64,000 nt of DNA from the NCBI GenBank assembly GCA_037501455.1, contig CM074862.1, positions 82,824,001-82,888,000 of the forward strand. Reading direction: 5' to 3'. A program made the translations under genes and the position numbers. The notes below the pieces were generated by a model, which saw only the letters and a program-made list of their open reading frames with translations, was not told the DNA's origin and did not search any database. The stretch comes from Lantana camara (taxonomy: Eukaryota > Streptophyta > Magnoliopsida > Lamiales > Verbenaceae). Shown here piece by piece: positions 11,507 to 22,500 of this stretch; the first letter of the stretch is position 1; every line of letters starts with the position of its first letter.

Positions 11507-11593
11507 CTTGTAATTGTTTGATAATTGTTGATTCATATGAATTAATTATAATTCTTGTTTTCATTTACGTGGGACATTAATTGTGCACATGAA
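11507..11593 (+). repeat. 87-bp copy of Athila-1's downstream flank behind its 5' LTR
   Basis: These bases are identical to 20727-20813, the Tekay LTR sequence immediately downstream of Athila-1, including the duplicated CTTGT. At three sites they agree with the 20727 copy and differ from the Tekay 5' LTR (about 2075-2145: cttgttttc for ctttttttc, gacatt for gatatt, gcacatg for gcagatg). The normal leader starts right after, at tttttggcg. The block looks like a conversion tract that ran from the 3' LTR into its flank. Confidence 0.9.
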
Positions 11594-11597
11594 TTTT

Positions 11598-11616
11598 TGG
11601 CGTCGTTGCCGGGGAA
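11598..11616 (+). other. Athila-1 primer-binding site (Asp tRNA)
   Basis: The sequence tggcgtcgttgccggggaa is complementary to the 3' end of plant tRNA-Asp with one mismatch (cgt for cgc). This primer is characteristic of Athila elements. It lies 92 bases from the LTR end instead of a few bases, because of the 87-bp block. Confidence 0.85.
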
Positions 11617-11644
11617 TTGGTAATTAATTTTGTTTCTTTTTCTT

Positions 11645-13040
11645 ATGCCTAGGAACCTTCGTATGGGACAACTTGCTTCGTACAACCCCGAGATTGAGAA
11701 GACCGCCAAGAAGCTTAGAAAGTGGACAAGACAAAGGAAAGAACAAGCAGCAGTAGGTGAAAGTTCGAGTTTGTTTGAGCTAGATACTGATTCTAATTCT
11801 GAACAGTAGTTAAAAGTTGAAGAACAGACTGTCAGTGAACCTGACAGTGATCACAGTCAAGATATGGCTCAGAACGGAACACTTCGGGACCTTGCCCGGC
11901 CCACTGAAGCACAACAGCCACTGTGCATAACCTTTCCAGGACTACAAGAAGGCTTCGAACTGAAATCAGGCCTTATCCATTTGTTACCAACCTTCCGAGG
12001 GTTGGAGAATGAAGATCCGAACAAGCATTTGAAGGAGTTCCACCTTGTGTGCACATCCATGAAGCAACACAATGTCACCGAAGATCAAATTAAGCTAAGG
12101 GCCTTCCCATTCTCATTGCAAGATGCAGCCAAGGATTGGTTGTATTACTTACCATCGGGGACCGACGCTACATGGGGCGAAATATCTCGGCAATTCCTAG
12201 AGAGGTATTTTCCAGCCTCTCGAGCCACAACCTTTAGGCGTGAGATCTGCGGGGTTAAGCAAAAGGATTTTGAGAGCCTTTACGAATATTGGGAAAGGTT
12301 CAAAAGGTTACTTGCAAGCTGCCCCCAACATGGAATTTCCGACCAATTAGTGATTCAATACTCGAAGGCCTAACTCCAATGGAACGTAGAATGATGGATG
12401 TCGCGAGTGGTGGAGCAATTGTTAGAAAGACGCCCGTCGAAGCTAGAGAGCTTATTTCTACCATGGCAGCAAATTCCCAACAATTTGGAGCTCGGCAGGA
12501 CATACCAAGGAGGGTGAATGAGGTAAATACTAATTCACTTGATAAAATTGAGTCTTTGCTAACAACCTTGGTGCAGAAGATGAATGTAGGTCCTACTCCA
12601 CCGGTGAGAGTTTGTGGCATTTGCACTAGTATTGAGCACCCAACCGATGCGTGCCCTACACTCCATGAGGAGACATCGGAGAATGTGAATACCATCGACT
12701 TTCAGCAAAGGAAGTTTGACCCGTATTCAAACACCTATAATCCGGGATGGAAGTTCAACCCGCTTCTTAGCTATGCAAAAAATCAGCCAAACGAGCAGAA
12801 TTTCCGTCCTCCGCCTCCACAACAACAAAGACCACAACACCCTCAGGGTTCAGGTACGTCTCTTAGTGAAATTGTTCGTTTGTTGGCTACTAATACCGAG
12901 AAATATCAATAGAACACGACGAACAGGATTCAAAAGATGGAGGATACTATAAAGACCTTGGAGACTCATGTGGGACAAATTGCATCATCGGTGAGCAAAT
13001 TGGAGAATCAAGGCAAACTCCTGTCACAAACACACAATCC
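11645..13040 (+). pseudogene. gag: Athila-1 gag (broken)
   Basis: The start chosen is the ATG at 11645 (MPRNLRMGQLASYNPEIEKT), in frame with the rest and preceded by the leader. An in-frame stop lies at 11807-11809. The conserved Athila gag core follows (TLRDLARPTEAQQPLCI, LIHLLPTFRGLENEDPNKHL, FPFSLQDAAKDWLYYL, ISRQFLERYFPASRATTF). A frameshift near 12363 (apparent 4-nt loss) moves to a second frame: GLTPMERRMMDVASGGAI, then a zinc knuckle C-X2-C-X4-H-X4-C (CGICTSIEHPTDAC), a Pro/Gln-rich tail and a stop at 12910-12912. The same frame continues through a coiled-coil-like segment (MEDTIKTLETHVGQIASSV). Family identity is clear from the order of motifs. Confidence 0.85.
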
Positions 13041-14157
13041 TAGACACAATGTGAGCGCGATTGTGTTGCGAAACGGGAAGGAATTACAGCCTCCAGCAGA
13101 CAGGATTTCAAAACATGATCAGGTACAGAGATCTGATGCAGAAACTGAAAAAGAAATAGAGAAGGAGCCTGTCAATGGCCACGGTCAGAATTCCAGTCCA
13201 GCTGAAGTCTATCAGAAGCCCCAGCCACTGGTAGTACCGCCAACATTCCCTCAGAGACTAGCTCAGAGCAAGAAGGACAAAGAAGATAAGAGCATCTTGG
13301 CTCTTTTTGGAAAAGTTGAAGTCAACATCCCGCTCCTTGAGGCCATCAAACAGGTTCCACGCTACACCAAATTCCTTAAGGAATTGTGCACCAACAAGCG
13401 TAAGTTGACAGGTAATGAGAAGGTGAGTGTTGGTGAAAATGTTTCAGCCGTCTTACAAAGGAAATTACCACCTAAGTGTCACGACAAAGGTATGTTTTCT
13501 ATCCCTTGCAAGATTGGTAATATTGGCATTGGTAAGGCTATGTGTGATTTGGGTGCTTCTATCAATGTGATACCCTTGTCTGTTTACACTTCTTTGGGTC
13601 TTGGTCCATTAGCTAGCACCGGAGTTATCATTCAATTAGCTGATCGATCGCTTGTTTATCCAGAGGGTGTCTTAGAAGATGTTTTAGTTCAAGTCAATGA
13701 ATTGATTTTTCCCGCTGATTTCTTTATTCTTGACATGGAAAAGGATAGTTCTACTAAATCTTCGGATATTTTATTGGGTAGGCCTTTCCTTAGTACGGCT
13801 AAAGCTAAGATTGATGTTCATAGTGGTTCTTTAACTTTAGAGTTTGATGGTGAAATGGTCAAGTTTAATATGTATGATGCTATGAAACATGTTGATGATG
13901 CATCTTGTGTTTATAACATTGATAAAATTGAAAACTTGACTAATAAAGTGTTTGCTTTGAACCATTGCGATGAACTGAGTTATGTTTTGTGTCATGGTAT
14001 GTCCATTGGTAAGATGAGGAAATTTGGTGAGAAATTTGATCTCTCTAACAAATTGCTTCATATGGTTTATGCTTTGGAAACTCTTCATGTTACAAGTTCT
14101 AAATTTGTACCTTTTGAGCTTAATAAGTCTGAATCTAAACTGTTGCCTTCTGTTTAA
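13041..14157 (+). pseudogene. Athila-1 aspartic protease region
   Basis: This continues in frame from gag. After the linker (AIVLRNGKELQPP) and the segment FGKVEVNIPLLEAIKQVPRY, which is typical of Athila polyproteins, comes LPPKCHDKGMFSIPCKIG and the active site CDLGASINVIPLSVY. The catalytic Asp codon is at 13546-13548, and the D-L-G-A form is normal in Athila. ILLGRPFLSTAKAKIDV is the protease C-terminal motif. The frame ends at a stop, 14155-14157, a few codons before the RT begins in the same frame. Apart from that stop this part is undamaged. Confidence 0.8.
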
Positions 14158-15735
14158 GAGGCCCCAAAGCTGGAACTCAAAACATTGCCGGAGCATTTGA
14201 AATACACCTATTTAGGTGCTGGAGAGACACTGCCAGTGATCATAGCCAGCAAGCTTGACAGTCTGGAAGAGGAGAAACTGATCAGAGTACTTCGAGAATA
14301 CAAACAGGCGATTGGCTGGACCATTGCTGATATCAAAGGTCTCAGTCCTTCCACGTGCATGCATAAAATCATTTTGGAAGAAGGTGCCAAACCACGCCGT
14401 GAAGCACAACGAAGACTAAACCCACCAATGATGGAGGTAGTGAAAAAGGAGATCATCAAACTCCTTGATGCAGGTATGATCTATCCAATATCCGATAGTG
14501 AGTGGGTAAGTCCCGTTCAAGTTGTGCCAAAGAAAATAGGTATTACGGTTGTTGAAAACAATATGGTGAGTTAATTCCTACTAGAGTTCAAAATGGTTGG
14601 AGGGTGTGTATGGATTATAGAAATCTTAATTCTCTTCCTAAGAAAGATCACTTTTTCCTCCCCTTTATTGATCAAATGCTTGAACGATTGGCTGGGAAAA
14701 CTCACTATTGTTGTCTTGATGGTTATTCAGGATTCTATCAGATTCCCGTGGCACCCGAAGATCAAGGAAATACCACTTTTACGTGTGCATTCGGGACCTT
14801 TGCTTTTAGGCGAATGCCTTTTGGACTTTGCAACGCACCGACCACCTTTCAAAGGTGTATGGTAAGTATATTTTCTGAATATATTGAGCAAATTATTGAG
14901 GTATTCATGGATGATTTTACGGTCTATGGAAACTCCTTTGATGAATGCCTTAATAATCTTGCTACAATATTGAAACGTTCCATTGAAACAAATCTGCTCT
15001 TGAATTATGAAAACTGTCATTTCATGGTTGATAAAGGTTTAATTTTGGGTCACATTGTTTCTGCACATGGTATTGAAGTTGATAAATCTAAAGTTAATGT
15101 CATTAAGTCCCTGCCTTACCCCGCGAATGTGCGGGAAGTACGTTCCTTTCTTGGACATGTAGGTTTTTATAGAAGATTCATCAAGGATTTCTCAAAGATC
15201 ACCAAACCATTGTGCAAGTTGCTCCAAAAAGATGTGAAGTTCGAGATTGATGATGATTATAAAGCTGCTTTTGACTTTTTGAAAGAAAAATTGATTTCGG
15301 CCCCGATCATTCAACCACCGAATTGGGAGTATCCTTTCGAGATCATGTGTGATGCGAGTGATTATGCCGTGGGGGCTGTACTTGGACAAAAGATTAACAA
15401 AAACTCCCACGTGATCTATTATGCTAGACAATGCCCAAAGCAACTACACTACTACCGAAAAGGAGCTTTTGTCCATTATTTATGCTTTAGATAAGTCCTT
15501 ATTTACTTGGTACTAAAGTTGTTGTGTATTCTGATCATGCAGCTTTACGGCATCTTCTCACCAAAAAGGACGTGAAACCAAGGCTCATTCGATGGATTCT
15601 ACTCTTACAAGAGTTCGACTTGGAGATAAGAGACAAGAAGGGTTGCGAGAATCTAGTAGCTGACCACCTCAGCCGAATTCCAGTCCTTAAGCCAGATTCT
15701 CTGCCTATCAATGATGAATTTCCAGATGAACAACT
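14158..15735 (+). pseudogene. Athila-1 reverse transcriptase and RNase H (broken)
   Basis: The RT opens in frame after the stop at 14155 (LPEHLKYTYLGAGETLPVII, AIGWTIADIKGLSPSTCMHK, then VSPVQVVPKK). A 1-bp shift near 14565 leads to GWRVCMDYRNLNSLPKKDHF. It then runs through HYCCLDGYSGFYQIPVAP, FRRMPFGLCNAPTTFQRCM and the catalytic loop FMDDFTVYG (14903-14914 covers F-M-D-D, both Asp present), then FLGHVGFYRRFIKDFSKI. RNase H begins at FEIMCDASDYAVGAVLGQ. Between about 15450 and 15520 there are two more frame breaks with a small deletion. The end of RNase H reads [20 protein letters not shown] and VADHLSRIP, wording specific to Athila. Confidence 0.85.
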
Positions 15736-17077
15736 TTTTGCTGCTCAGGAATCTTACCAGAGGTCACAGACAGGTTTCCTGACTCCCTGGTATGCTGATA
15801 TTGTTAATTTTTTGGCTACTGGTGCTTTGCCTGATCATTTGTCTAGGTCTGAAAAAGATAAAATCAAGTCTGATTCTAAATATTACATTTGGGATGATCC
15901 TTACTTGTGGAAAATAGGCACCGATCAGATTATTAGGCGTTGTATGGCAGACAATGAAATCAAATCCATACTAGAGTTTTGTCATGCTTATGGAGGTCAC
16001 TTTGGTCCTAAACGAACAGCTCATAAAGTGTTAGAAAGTGGATTTTTCTGGCCTACACTTTTTAAGGATGCATATTTGTGTTGTAAGAGTTGTGTGAATT
16101 GTCAAAAGACGAGAAATATAGGTCCTAGGAATCAAATGCCTCTTAATCCCATACTTGTTTGTGAAATCTTTGATGTATGGGGCATGGATTTTATGGGTCA
16201 TTTTCCTTCATCTTATGGTAATTTGTACATTATATTTGCTGTTGACTATGTCTCGAAGTGGGTGGAAGCAAAAGCCACCCGAACTAATGATTCTAAAGTT
16301 GTTGTGGATTTTGTTAGGTCTCACATTTTTGTCAGGTTTGGCATTCCTCGAGCCATAATCAGCGATAGGGGGACTCATTTTTGCAACCGAACGGTCGAGG
16401 CACTTTTCAGGAAATATCATGTCACTCATCGCACCTCTACGGCCTATCATCCACAAACCAATGGCCTCGCCGAAGTCTCAAATTGGGAGATCAAGTCTAT
16501 TTTGGAGAAAACGGTTAATCCAAACCGTAAAGATTGGAGTTTGAGACTTGACGATGCACTTTGGGCATATAGGACGGCTTACAAGACTCCGATCGGTATG
16601 TCGCCTTATAGATTGGTGTTTGGGAAAGCTTGTCACCTTCCAGTTGAGTTAGAGCATCGAGCTTATTGGGTGATTAAGAAGTGCAACTTTGCATTAGAAG
16701 AGGCCAGGATGCATCGCAAGCTTCAATTGCAAGAGTTGGAAGAGATTAGAAATGATGTCTATGAAAATTCCAAAATTTACAAGTCAAAAACTAAGGCATT
16801 TCATGATGGGATGTTAGCGAGAAAGTCTTTCAAGGTTGGTCAAAAGGTGTTGCTCTATCAATCCAAGTTGAGACTTTTTTCGGGCAAATTGAGATCGAGA
16901 TGGATTGGTCCGTATATTGTGAGCAAGGTTTATCCACATGGAGCTGTGGAAATTCGAGAAATTGATTCGGAAAAGACATTCAAAGTGAATGGGCATACAC
17001 TCAAGCCATTTTATGAGGGATTCGAGCCACACATGGTTGAAAAGATAAATCTAGAGGATCCTCCTTTAGGGACTTGA
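15736..17077 (+). pseudogene. Athila-1 integrase (long intact frame, severed from upstream pol)
   Basis: The frame runs uninterrupted to the TGA at 17075-17077. The zinc finger has His codons at 15983 and 15998 (HAYGGHFG; spacing varies by family) and Cys codons 16091-16093 and 16100-16102 (CVNC). The catalytic core has Asp 16187-16189 (WGMDFMGHF), Asp 16364-16366 (ISDRGTHF) and Glu 16472-16474 ([12 protein letters not shown]), giving D-X35-E exactly. The C-terminal part includes [20 protein letters not shown] and ends [18 protein letters not shown]. No chromodomain is present, as expected for Athila. It looks intact as a domain but cannot be made from the broken polyprotein. Confidence 0.88.
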
Positions 17078-19197
17078 GCGTGAAACAAGAACTCGTCGAG
17101 TCCATGACGTTAAACAAGGGCGCTGTATGGAAGGCAACCCATATTTCTTTTCCCTTGCTTTAGTTTCGTTTGTTTTTGTTTTCTTTGTTTTCTCGTTTTC
17201 CTCGCCCCGACGTAATTTCTTCTCTTCTCATGCTGTGTAGGTTATTTGGCGGCTGATATAGTTAGATAAGTGTGGGGGAGGCACAAGAGCAGAACCGCCA
17301 TTGATCCAATGCAATAACTGGTGAATTTGGTATTAACCTACTGTGAGGAAACTTGCCTGAGGTAACGGACAAGGGTCCTGGATCTTATTTTGCCAAAAGG
17401 ACCTGAACCGACCCAGACCCAGACCCGACACCACCATCCGACCCATATTTCCTAAACGACCCGGACAGCCCCATTTATACCACAACATACCCTAAATTTC
17501 AGCCACAAAATCCCCAATTGCAAGTTCATCTTTCCCTCTCAGCCTCCACAATCCAATTTCACGAACTCCAAGTGCTAATTTCACCATGGGTAATGGCATA
17601 ATACACCGGCTGAAGAAACCACCAGACACTACTCCTCTCCGCCACACATTACGATTGCCGCCGCATCGTCACCTTCCTCCATCACCAAAGCCAACGCCAC
17701 GAACTCAGTCCACCTTGTGCTGAAATCATCACCGCACTTGGCCTGATCCTGTACTGCACCTCAAACTCAAATGCTACTGACAGGGAGGCTAACCACGATC
17801 ATAGCCAGGATTCCTCAAATCTGACTCGCGACCATCACACCCCCCGGGTTCAGGGAAGTCCTCGGTTTACCTTTAATGTTGAGGACAACATGTGTTTAAG
17901 TGTAGGGGGGTCTTAGTGCTGAATTTAGAAAATTTTTGCATGATTTTGGAGTTGATAAAGGGCTGATAATTTTGCAAATATGCTGTTGTTGTTGTCTTTT
18001 GCTTTCGGGATGAATTTTTGCATGTTTTGATTGGGTATTATGTCTGTGATTAATTGATTTACAAAGGGGTTGCTCTTTGACTGCACTTTGGTGAAATTTT
18101 TTGTGATAGTGACTGCTTTAGGCTGATACAGGCCGTTTTAATGAGATAACATGGAATTTAGGCATGATATCCTCTCTAATGAACTTCTTACAGCTTCTTG
18201 CTTGTGATGAAATTGAATTTTGAAAAGGAAACTGAGTTTGAACCCTTGATTATTTATGATTCGCATGACATGAAGTTGAGTTGTTTGACACTTAACATGG
18301 TAGGAATTATATGAGCTTGAGCATAAATAATTGAACTAAATATTTGTGTGTGCTAAATTGGAACCATGCTGCGAGTGAATCTTGTCTAAATTGATTAGTT
18401 GATTTAATATCTTTTAAATTTTGGAAGTATGTTGAGAAACGGTAGGTTGGTGTTGAGCTTTGCTAAGTTTGACTTGATAAGCATTTAGTGTGAGGGAGCG
18501 CTTGCGAGGGGCCAACTAGAGAAAGGTTGGTCAGTAGAACTCACGCGACTACTCCTCTGGCCTTGGAAGAATTCCAAATTATTAAAGTGCCATGAGTAGG
18601 GCCGAATGTCGGCCGCTCTCGAAATTGTTTTCCCAACACTTAAAGGGATAAACAACTGGAGTTTGCTTACTTTGCGAAAAAACTCAGAAAAGAAACGAGA
18701 TAGAAAAAGAAAAAAAGAGAGAGAGAGAGAGAAAAAAAGTGGTTGAAGTTGAGGAAAAATGAAAAAAAAAAGATGAGTAGAAAAAAAAAAAAGAGAAGAT
18801 GTTTTGAAAGAAGTACTTGTGTTAAAAGCTCTCTAGGTTTTATAGGTTGCTTATCTCGAAGAATGAAACTTAGCTCTTCACCATATCTTTGGTATTCTTT
18901 AACATATGCGCAAAATTGATTGATATTCGATTAAACTAAATACTTTATACTTGTTTCCTTTGTTTGCATTGGATTAATGAAATTGAACTAATCATGCATG
19001 ATTATAATTGAAACTCGAGCTCATATGTTCTTGCTTTGGAAGGTTGATTTCAAGCTTGGCTTTGTGATTGTGTTCGTCGTAGATAGTCTTTGGTGACAGC
19101 AAAAGTTTCCTAATTTACACAACGGAATGCTGTGGTTGGGATTTAGAATGTGCTTGTAGCCTTGATTCTATGTTATGCTTGGGGACAAGCATTAACT
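17078..19197 (+). other. Athila-1 env-position region, no intact ORF
   Basis: In Athila this interval carries an env-position ORF; here I see none. Two polypurine-tract-like motifs occur early, aagtgtgggggag at 17268-17280 and aagtgtagggggg at 17898-17910. A TATA-like TTTATA at 17474-17479 is followed by a C/T-rich leader-like stretch and an ATG at 17586 that opens only about 45 codons (MGNGIIHRLKKPPDTTPLRH). This resembles the layout upstream of the Athila-2 ORF-1. An A/G-rich tract spans about 18690-18800. The rest is AT-rich and featureless. Confidence 0.6.
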
Positions 19198-19212
19198 AAG
19201 TGTGGGGGGATT
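19198..19212 (+). other. Athila-1 polypurine tract
   Basis: The tract aagtgtggggggatt abuts the 3' LTR start at 19213 and is preceded by ggggacaagcattaact. It is the plus-strand primer site. The module (g-r-g-gacaagca then aagtgtggggg) matches 22471-22495 of Athila-0. Confidence 0.85.
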
Positions 19213-20726
19213 TGATACGTTGCATATTCGCTTAACTTTGGGACTTAGAATTCCTATGTTTTAGCCCACTATTTGATTTAATTTTGGATAATTGCTTAAT
19301 ATTCTATATTTTCAGTAGGATATGTAATTGGGAAAATTTGAAGGAAATATGTAACAAACAAGGAGCAACAACACGAAGCCCACAAAGTGATTTTTAGGCC
19401 TCATGGATTAATTGAAGACAAGGTGTGCGGCCCATGTAATATTGTGAAGGAAGCCCAAAGTTTAATTGAAGGCCATGATGGGAAGAATTCCACAAGCCCA
19501 AGATTACTTTGGGAACCCACAAGATCAGCCTTATGTTTATGAGCATTATAAGCATTTTTGCAACATGATGTTGGGGAGGTAATGGTGCAATTATTGAGAT
19601 GATTAGTGGCCTTAGTGGACATAATGATTTTTGGCACGTTAGAAGCACTTGAATGGAATTGTGGCAGCCATTTTCTCATAGAGAACGTGCGGAATATGGA
19701 GCAAAGGATTGATGTTCCTTGGCACTATAAAAGCACGCAACAACTAGACATTCGGGATGACACTACACACATTCTCATGCTCATACACAACGACGCAGCA
19801 GCGGTTCTAGGGGGGAAGAATTCAAGCTTCAAAACTAGTTTATTTCCTCCTTTCTTTGTTTCGTTGAATACTATGTTTTCCTATTCATATTTGTTTAGTT
19901 TCGTTATGAGTAGCTAATTTACTTTTAGTTGGGATTTTCCAAGCATGCTTTAGGATTTTGTGAGACAATTTATTTTGGGTTGATTAATCAAAGTTATTCG
20001 TTTTATTTCCGATTTTCATGACATTGAGTGTTGGTTTATTCTTTGATTTAGTGCACGAATCCTAGAATTGTCAACACACATTTAGCTAGTTAATTTATTT
20101 GGTTGTGATAACCGAATAGTTAATGAAGTAGCAATCAACGCTAGGGCATAAGGCTTGTCTGAATTCGTGTTGAGAAATAATTCAATCTAATTAGGCGAAG
20201 TAGGAGTTTCTACTAAGTCGGTTAGGGTTAGTGTTTCTTTAGCTCGTAAACCAATTAGTTAATTGAATCTTTGAAGGAGTTTCTGAAAAGGTTATTAGCT
20301 AGTTAGGGAATAGTCTTTAGGAGTTTCTTCAGATTATTCTAAAAATACGAAGAAACGAGGGAGCCTAAGGTAATTGGTAACTATAGCTAGCCTAACGAGG
20401 AATTAATCATCCTATCCGTGATCATAGTCTGATGCATGCATAGGAAAATCCCTGCTATTTTTCATCAATTGAATTTACCCAATTTTAATCTGAGTTTCAA
20501 TTCAATTCAGTTAATTAATCGTTTGCTTAAATAGTTTAATTTAAGTTAAATCAAAATCTCAAACCCCCCCCCCCCCCCCAATTTTAGTTGTTTATCGCAT
20601 TTTCTTAGCATATTAAAGGATACAAGATTCATCCAATTCTCGCGGATCGACACCTGTTGCCACTATTTTACAATTTAATTGTGTGCAATACTTGGGGTTT
20701 ATTTTTTGTGGTCTCGACACCCATCA
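19213..20726 (+). repeat. Athila-1 3' LTR (1514 bp)
   Basis: It starts TGATACGTTGCATATTCGC, ends CGACACCCATCA and is followed by the duplication CTTGT (20727-20731). It contains a 17-C run at 20563-20579 that is shorter and interrupted in the 5' copy. The rest is nearly identical to 9999-11506 by eye. Confidence 0.92.
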
Positions 20727-20731
20727 CTTGT

Positions 20732-22104
20732 AATTGTTTGATAATTGTTGATTCATATGAATTAATTATAATTCTTGTTTTCATTTACGTGGGACATTAA
20801 TTGTGCACATGAACATGTTCATGACATAATATAACTTCATTTTAATCTCATATTATCTATTTCATCTATCGTGCATCGTAATTGGTTCATACTGAGTCGT
20901 GTTTCACACGTGTCTTGTTTCTCTTGTTCAGAGGATCCTGAAGGTGTCGACGTGCCAGCTCACTAGGGTTCGAGGAGTCTGGTTGTTCTTTCTTTTTGTC
21001 TTATTCGGGTGAGGAGAAGTTAGGGCTATAATATACAAACCCTACAACCCTTAAACGTGAAGTTTTGGCCAAAAACTTGTATATTTACGTATCTCATTTT
21101 CAAATGATGGTTTTGTTTTATATAGCACTTGTATCTTGAACTTGATTTGTTTTGGCAAGACTCTTACACATCCTGGGCCCAAAGGCTTGTGTATTGAGAG
21201 AACCGGGAAAGCGAGGGCTGACGGCTATCTCTTGCACAAGTCCCACCTTGTTGGACTAACCCGGATTTCCACCAGGAGGTTTGCTGGATTGATTGGACTC
21301 CGATCTTTGGGATTCACGTACCCACTGACCATCGTGACGTGGAGGGCGAGGGCTAGCTACCCGAACCCTCAACCCGGAGGAAAAAGGAGTAATTGTGCAC
21401 ATGATTAATACATCTTGTAAATAAAGATAACCCTAATCTTGCATGAAAACCTAATAAGATCTTGTCTTGTACACGAAAGGAGTAAGATTGGAGACTTCTC
21501 ACTCACCGAGCCACTTGTTTCACTTGATTTGAAAGTAACTTGATACTATAATTCCATGTAATGATTTTTGAACTTATTTTCCTGTTTCTCCCAAAACTTT
21601 ATATGGAATTATGTTTGCATGACTTTACCGCTTTATATATATTATCAATGCTATTCACTCAGTCTTGTAGAGATTGATCCCTCTCTCTTTTGTCCCTCAG
21701 GTACTTTTGCTGGCCCAGCTAGGCGGGAAATTGCATTTAGTCAAGTGTATTTTCATATCTAGCTAGGTGTACACTTCATAGTTTCTAACATACACTTATA
21801 TTCTATTTTGTTATATTCGTTGAGACCGTGTAGGCCCTTACTCTTGTCATATGGATTGTATTTGGTACTTGGGAGAATATTTCGCTTGAGTTATATTTTC
21901 TTTTGATGTTAGCTTCCTCTACTCTTGTTATTATTATTATTACTATTCGTTGGTTGCTTGAATTGTTGGTACAGGGTTAGTCCCGCCTAGCCAGGGTCCG
22001 TGTCGTGTCTCAGTTCTCTATGGTTGGACTTGTATGCGGACTATATTCGTATATGAGTTTGATCCTAGTGCGGGGAATGTGGTGACCCATGCTCGGGTGT
22101 CACA
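20732..22104 (+). repeat. Tekay 3' LTR, right part
   Basis: This continues the LTR interrupted at 9998 and ends GTGTCACA at 22104. Relative to the 5' LTR it carries about 60 extra bases near 21377-21430 (between ggctagctacc and taaccctaatcttg). The two parts total about 2.57 kb against 2.81 kb for the 5' LTR. The 90-residue ORF at 21136-21408 corresponds to that at 2456-2695 and has no known domain. Confidence 0.88.
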
Positions 22105-22500
22105 GGGGGTAAATGTTAGTGGGCAAACGAATGTGTCGTGTTTCGTAATAGTTAAACGATGTAAGATTGGTGTAGTAGTCACTTTAATCCAGATTTCCAT
22201 AACCTTAACCCAAGCCTACATTACAAGCTCGAAAGTCCTACCGATCCCGAGTCTTCAGTTAACTCCATTAATGGAGATAGGTGCAAAGAGTGTATCCCGA
22301 CATTGACGATTGGTACTTCATAAGGGTATACTATTCATACTATATTTGATGATTATGTGAATATGAGTAATTGATTTGATAAGCTAGACTTGTTTAGGCG
22401 AGGGTTTGATGATTGCTTCTGAGATTAGGTTTGATGGGGATGTTTTTGCGATTTTCATATTTCTCGAGGACGAGCAATAAGCAAGTGTGGGCGAGTTTAT
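22105..22500 (+). mobile_element. Athila-0, 3' internal region, part 2, with polypurine tract
   Basis: This continues the Athila sequence cut at 543. It is non-coding and ends with tcgaggacgagcaataagc followed by aagtgtgggcgag (22483-22495), the module that precedes Athila 3' LTRs. One base of the tract differs from the usual G-run. The 3' LTR starts a few bases later. Confidence 0.7.

Larger units (their letters stand above)
9999..20726 (+). mobile_element. Athila-1, near full-length Athila gypsy element nested in the Tekay 3' LTR
   Basis: TGATACG...CCATCA termini are flanked by a perfect 5-bp duplication, CTTGT (9994-9998 and 20727-20731). LTRs of about 1.5 kb lie at 9999-11506 and 19213-20726. 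Between them are a tRNA-Asp primer site, gag, protease, RT-RNase H and integrase in order, then a 2.1 kb non-coding env-position region and a polypurine tract. The two LTRs look very similar by eye, with scattered single-base changes and a C-run length difference (20563-20579 versus 11347-11354), so insertion is fairly recent. Stops and frameshifts make it non-functional. Confidence 0.9.
544..22104 (+). mobile_element. Tekay-type Ty3/gypsy chromovirus retrotransposon, interrupted by Athila-1
   Basis: The element is bounded by TGTGAC...GTCACA termini. In order it has a 5' LTR (544-3355), an initiator-Met primer site, decayed gag-PR-RT-RH-IN with a chromodomain-like tail, a polypurine tract and a 3' LTR. 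The 3' LTR was split by Athila-1 (9999-20726). The flanks ggtgg (539-543) and ggggg (22105-22109) match at four of five bases, so they are a plausible aged target duplication. The long LTRs, primer site, domain order and chromodomain point to the Tekay/Del lineage. Many stops and frameshifts mean it is dead. Confidence 0.85.

Noticed and set aside
17586..17722. Short ORF after the TATA-like box in Athila-1
   Set aside because: About 45 codons, Pro/His/Arg-rich, no homology that I recognise; kept only as a layout parallel.
20563..20579. 17-base C run in the Athila-1 3' LTR
   Set aside because: Likely slippage or sequencing-length uncertainty; the 5' copy has a shorter interrupted run.
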